Shown here: piece after piece, positions 32,203 through 33,437 of the stretch
How the letters are laid out: the number at the start of each line of letters is the position of its first letter
How positions within the stretch are numbered: the stretch's first letter is position 1
Origin: Paenibacillaceae bacterium ZCTH02-B3
GTDB lineage: Bacteria; Bacillota; Bacilli; Paenibacillales; Paenibacillaceae
NCBI GenBank assembly: GCA_002159065.1
Contig: LZRV01000038.1
Coordinates: forward strand, 1-33,437
DNA length: 33,437 bases
Direction of reading: 5' to 3'
Position numbers and translations under genes: made by a program
The notes under the pieces: generated by a model
Told to the model about the DNA's origin: nothing
What the model saw: the letters and a program-made list of their open reading frames with translations, nothing else
Databases searched by the model: none

Positions 32203-32941
32203 TCAAACGTCCACGGCTTCTTCTTCCTCTATCGAATCACTAAAGCAGGGATATTCGTTCCAAAATCTTCCGTCCAGCAATCGTCCTGTACGGTGTTTTT
32301 GTACGCCTCCCCACTGTTTGAAGAAAAATGCCACACCCTTTTGGACGCATTGGTCTCTAATTGCCCGCACCCATTCCGGTCTCATTGGGCGTGCACCAGG
32401 ACCGCTTTCACCTCCGACGATCACCCAGTGAATTGTCCAGATCGGGCAGAGGACCGATCAACGGCTCGATCGAAAGGAAACGGACTTGTGCGGGCACTTG
32501 CCTAAGATGTTCTATTCTATGCAAAACCCGACTGTCTTCCACGCTAACGCCCTGCCAAACATTTCGTGGCCAAGGCAATCTTTCAGAAAGCTCCAAAAGA
32601 CGGTCTGAGCGTTTTGTGAGAATCTGAAATGTGTGCCAATGCGCTTTTTCCATGGTGTGAAAGACCGCCTCAATGAAATCAAAAGGAATGTCTTTGTGAA
32701 ACAAGTCCGACATGGAATTGACAAAAATTTTGCGAGGTGTTTTCCAAGTTAAGGGAAGATTGAGCAAATCATAATGCAACGTCAATGCAAATCCATTCTG
32801 ATAACGAGAATTGCCCATGGCATGAAGACGTTCAGCCATTCGTGCGGCATAGCAATTGCGGCATCCTTCCGAAATCTTTGTGCATCCTGTTACAGGGTTC
32901 CAAGTGGCTTCGGTCCATTCAATGTTTGAAACGGTAGCCAT
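32203..32941 (-). pseudogene. DUF5131 (phage Gp37/Gp68) family protein, frameshifted
   Basis: The first frame (32941 to about 32420) starts [20 protein letters not shown] with the cysteine cluster C-x6-C-x2-C ([14 protein letters not shown]), and continues [27 protein letters not shown] and [15 protein letters not shown]. It then breaks. The second frame resumes with [20 protein letters not shown], then FFFKQWGG and a stop at 32203. Bases ATTCACTGGGTGATC before it give IHWVI, so the join falls at about 32427 with a loss of about 8 nt. The cysteine cluster suggests an iron-sulfur, possibly radical-SAM-like, enzyme; its reaction is not established. AAAGGAGGT precedes the ATG, and a perfect LexA box lies about 50 nt upstream. 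Base composition is visibly less GC-rich than the rest of the window, a sign of transfer. Confidence 0.82.
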
Positions 32942-32988
32942 AATGATACCTCCTTTCGATATGAGTGTAACATAGATGGGTATAAAGG

Positions 32989-33002
32989 GGAACGTTTGTT
33001 CG
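32989..33002 (-). promoter_or_regulatory. LexA (DinR) box upstream of the DUF5131 gene
   Basis: Read on the minus strand, CGAACAAACGTTCC fits every position of the Bacillus subtilis consensus CGAACRNRYGTTYC. It lies 48 nt before the DUF5131 start, a normal position for SOS control. Confidence 0.7.
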
Positions 33003-33076
33003 AGAAAATATCAAAATAATCCTAAATTTCGAAAGCCCATTGTTTCGGTAAAATCACGAGATGTTAGCGCATAACA

Positions 33077-33437
33077 CCCTGTAAATAACAGGGAAGTTCC
33101 CAGCCAGACAACTCCCCGTCAGCGTTGAAAGGTATTCCTCCCCCCTCCCCCACCGCGAGGGGCTTTTGGTTTTCCATGTAAAATTGTGGGAATCTCTAAC
33201 CTGACATGGTCGCCAGCCGCGCTTCGATTCGCTTCCACGCATGGCGGTATGGAAAGTCGTGAGCCAGTTTCAGGATGAGCTTCCGGCTGTGCCGAACGAT
33301 CGTCGCCGCACAATGGAAGAACTCCAGCCGAAACCTGGCGATCGTATAGCCCCAATGAACGGGTTCGCAATAGTCCCGCTTGAACCGCTCATAGAGGTTG
33401 TAAGCCAGCATTTTGATCAGCAAATCCAGCTCGTTGG
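33077..33437 (-). mobile_element. Insertion sequence end, truncated by the window
   Basis: Contains the 3' end of a transposase gene. CCCTGT-AAATA-ACAGGG at 33077-33093 is a likely boundary because the sequence beyond it belongs to the DUF5131 promoter region. The other end, and so the inverted repeats and target duplication, are outside the window. Family probably IS1380. Confidence 0.5.
33196..33437 (-). CDS. Transposase, C-terminal part (IS1380-like)
   Basis: The minus strand is open from the window edge to a stop at 33196. It reads NELDLLIKMLAYNLYERFKR, then HWGYTIARFRLEFFHCAATI, VRHSRKLILKLAHDFP and a basic end. This is the helical C-terminal tail of DDE transposases of the IS1380/IS4 type. 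The catalytic region would be upstream, outside the window. Whether the element is intact cannot be told. Confidence 0.7.
   Translation of the reverse strand, partial: NELDLLIKMLAYNLYERFKRDYCEPVHWGYTIARFRLEFFHCAATIVRHSRKLILKLAHDFPYRHAWKRIEARLATMSG

Overview
The window looks like a chromosomal segment of a high-GC, spore-former-type Firmicute, most likely a Paenibacillaceae member (Paenibacillus/Cohnella/Thermobacillus-like). The basis is strong GGAGG-type ribosome sites with many GTG and TTG starts, an SLH-domain surface protein, a Bacillus-type LexA box, LrgAB, ROK and FGGY sugar kinases, MalF/MalG-type sugar permeases and a GH43 xylosidase. The genus is inference; no rRNA or tRNA gene is visible to anchor it.

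Layout. 1-1071 (-): PotA-like ABC ATPase running off the window. 1319-2200: ROK fructokinase. 2237-10561: a carbohydrate operon with its own promoter and a perfect palindrome upstream: DeoR regulator, BtpA/SgcQ-family protein, FGGY kinase, SDR dehydrogenase, sugar-binding lipoprotein, two permeases and an inositol-monophosphatase-like enzyme, closed by a terminator. 10983-12106: LrgA/LrgB pair. 12336-16231: GH43 beta-xylosidase, zinc polyol dehydrogenase and glycerate kinase, closed by a terminator. 16618-20832: a 1404-residue SLH protein with beta-helix modules. 21037-22239: secreted L-asparaginase. 22384-23719: AraC regulator plus VOC protein. 24006-25643: NERD-helicase fusion. 25926-26384: Dps.

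From about 26.5 kb to the end the character changes. A LysR gene, an MFS exporter gene, an SDR gene and a DUF5131 (phage Gp37/Gp68) gene each carry a frameshift. A second LysR gene has lost its helix-turn-helix and is joined to an antisense piece of a TetR gene related to the intact TetR gene 1.2 kb away. A further LysR scrap lies beyond it. The window ends in the C-terminal part of a transposase. This is either a decaying accessory region or a stretch of poorer assembly; the gene remnants and the IS argue that at least part of it is biological.

How the genes work together. The 2.3-10.6 kb operon reads as uptake of a sugar or polyol, oxidation (SDR), phosphorylation (FGGY kinase) and further processing by the BtpA-family TIM-barrel protein and the phosphatase-family enzyme. 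It has no ATPase of its own, so one must be shared. The 12.3-16.2 kb operon links xylo-oligosaccharide hydrolysis to polyol oxidation and glycerate entry into glycolysis. The most original signals are the BtpA/FGGY/SDR/ABC/phosphatase operon, the perfect LexA box in front of the DUF5131 gene, and the LysR/TetR chimera.
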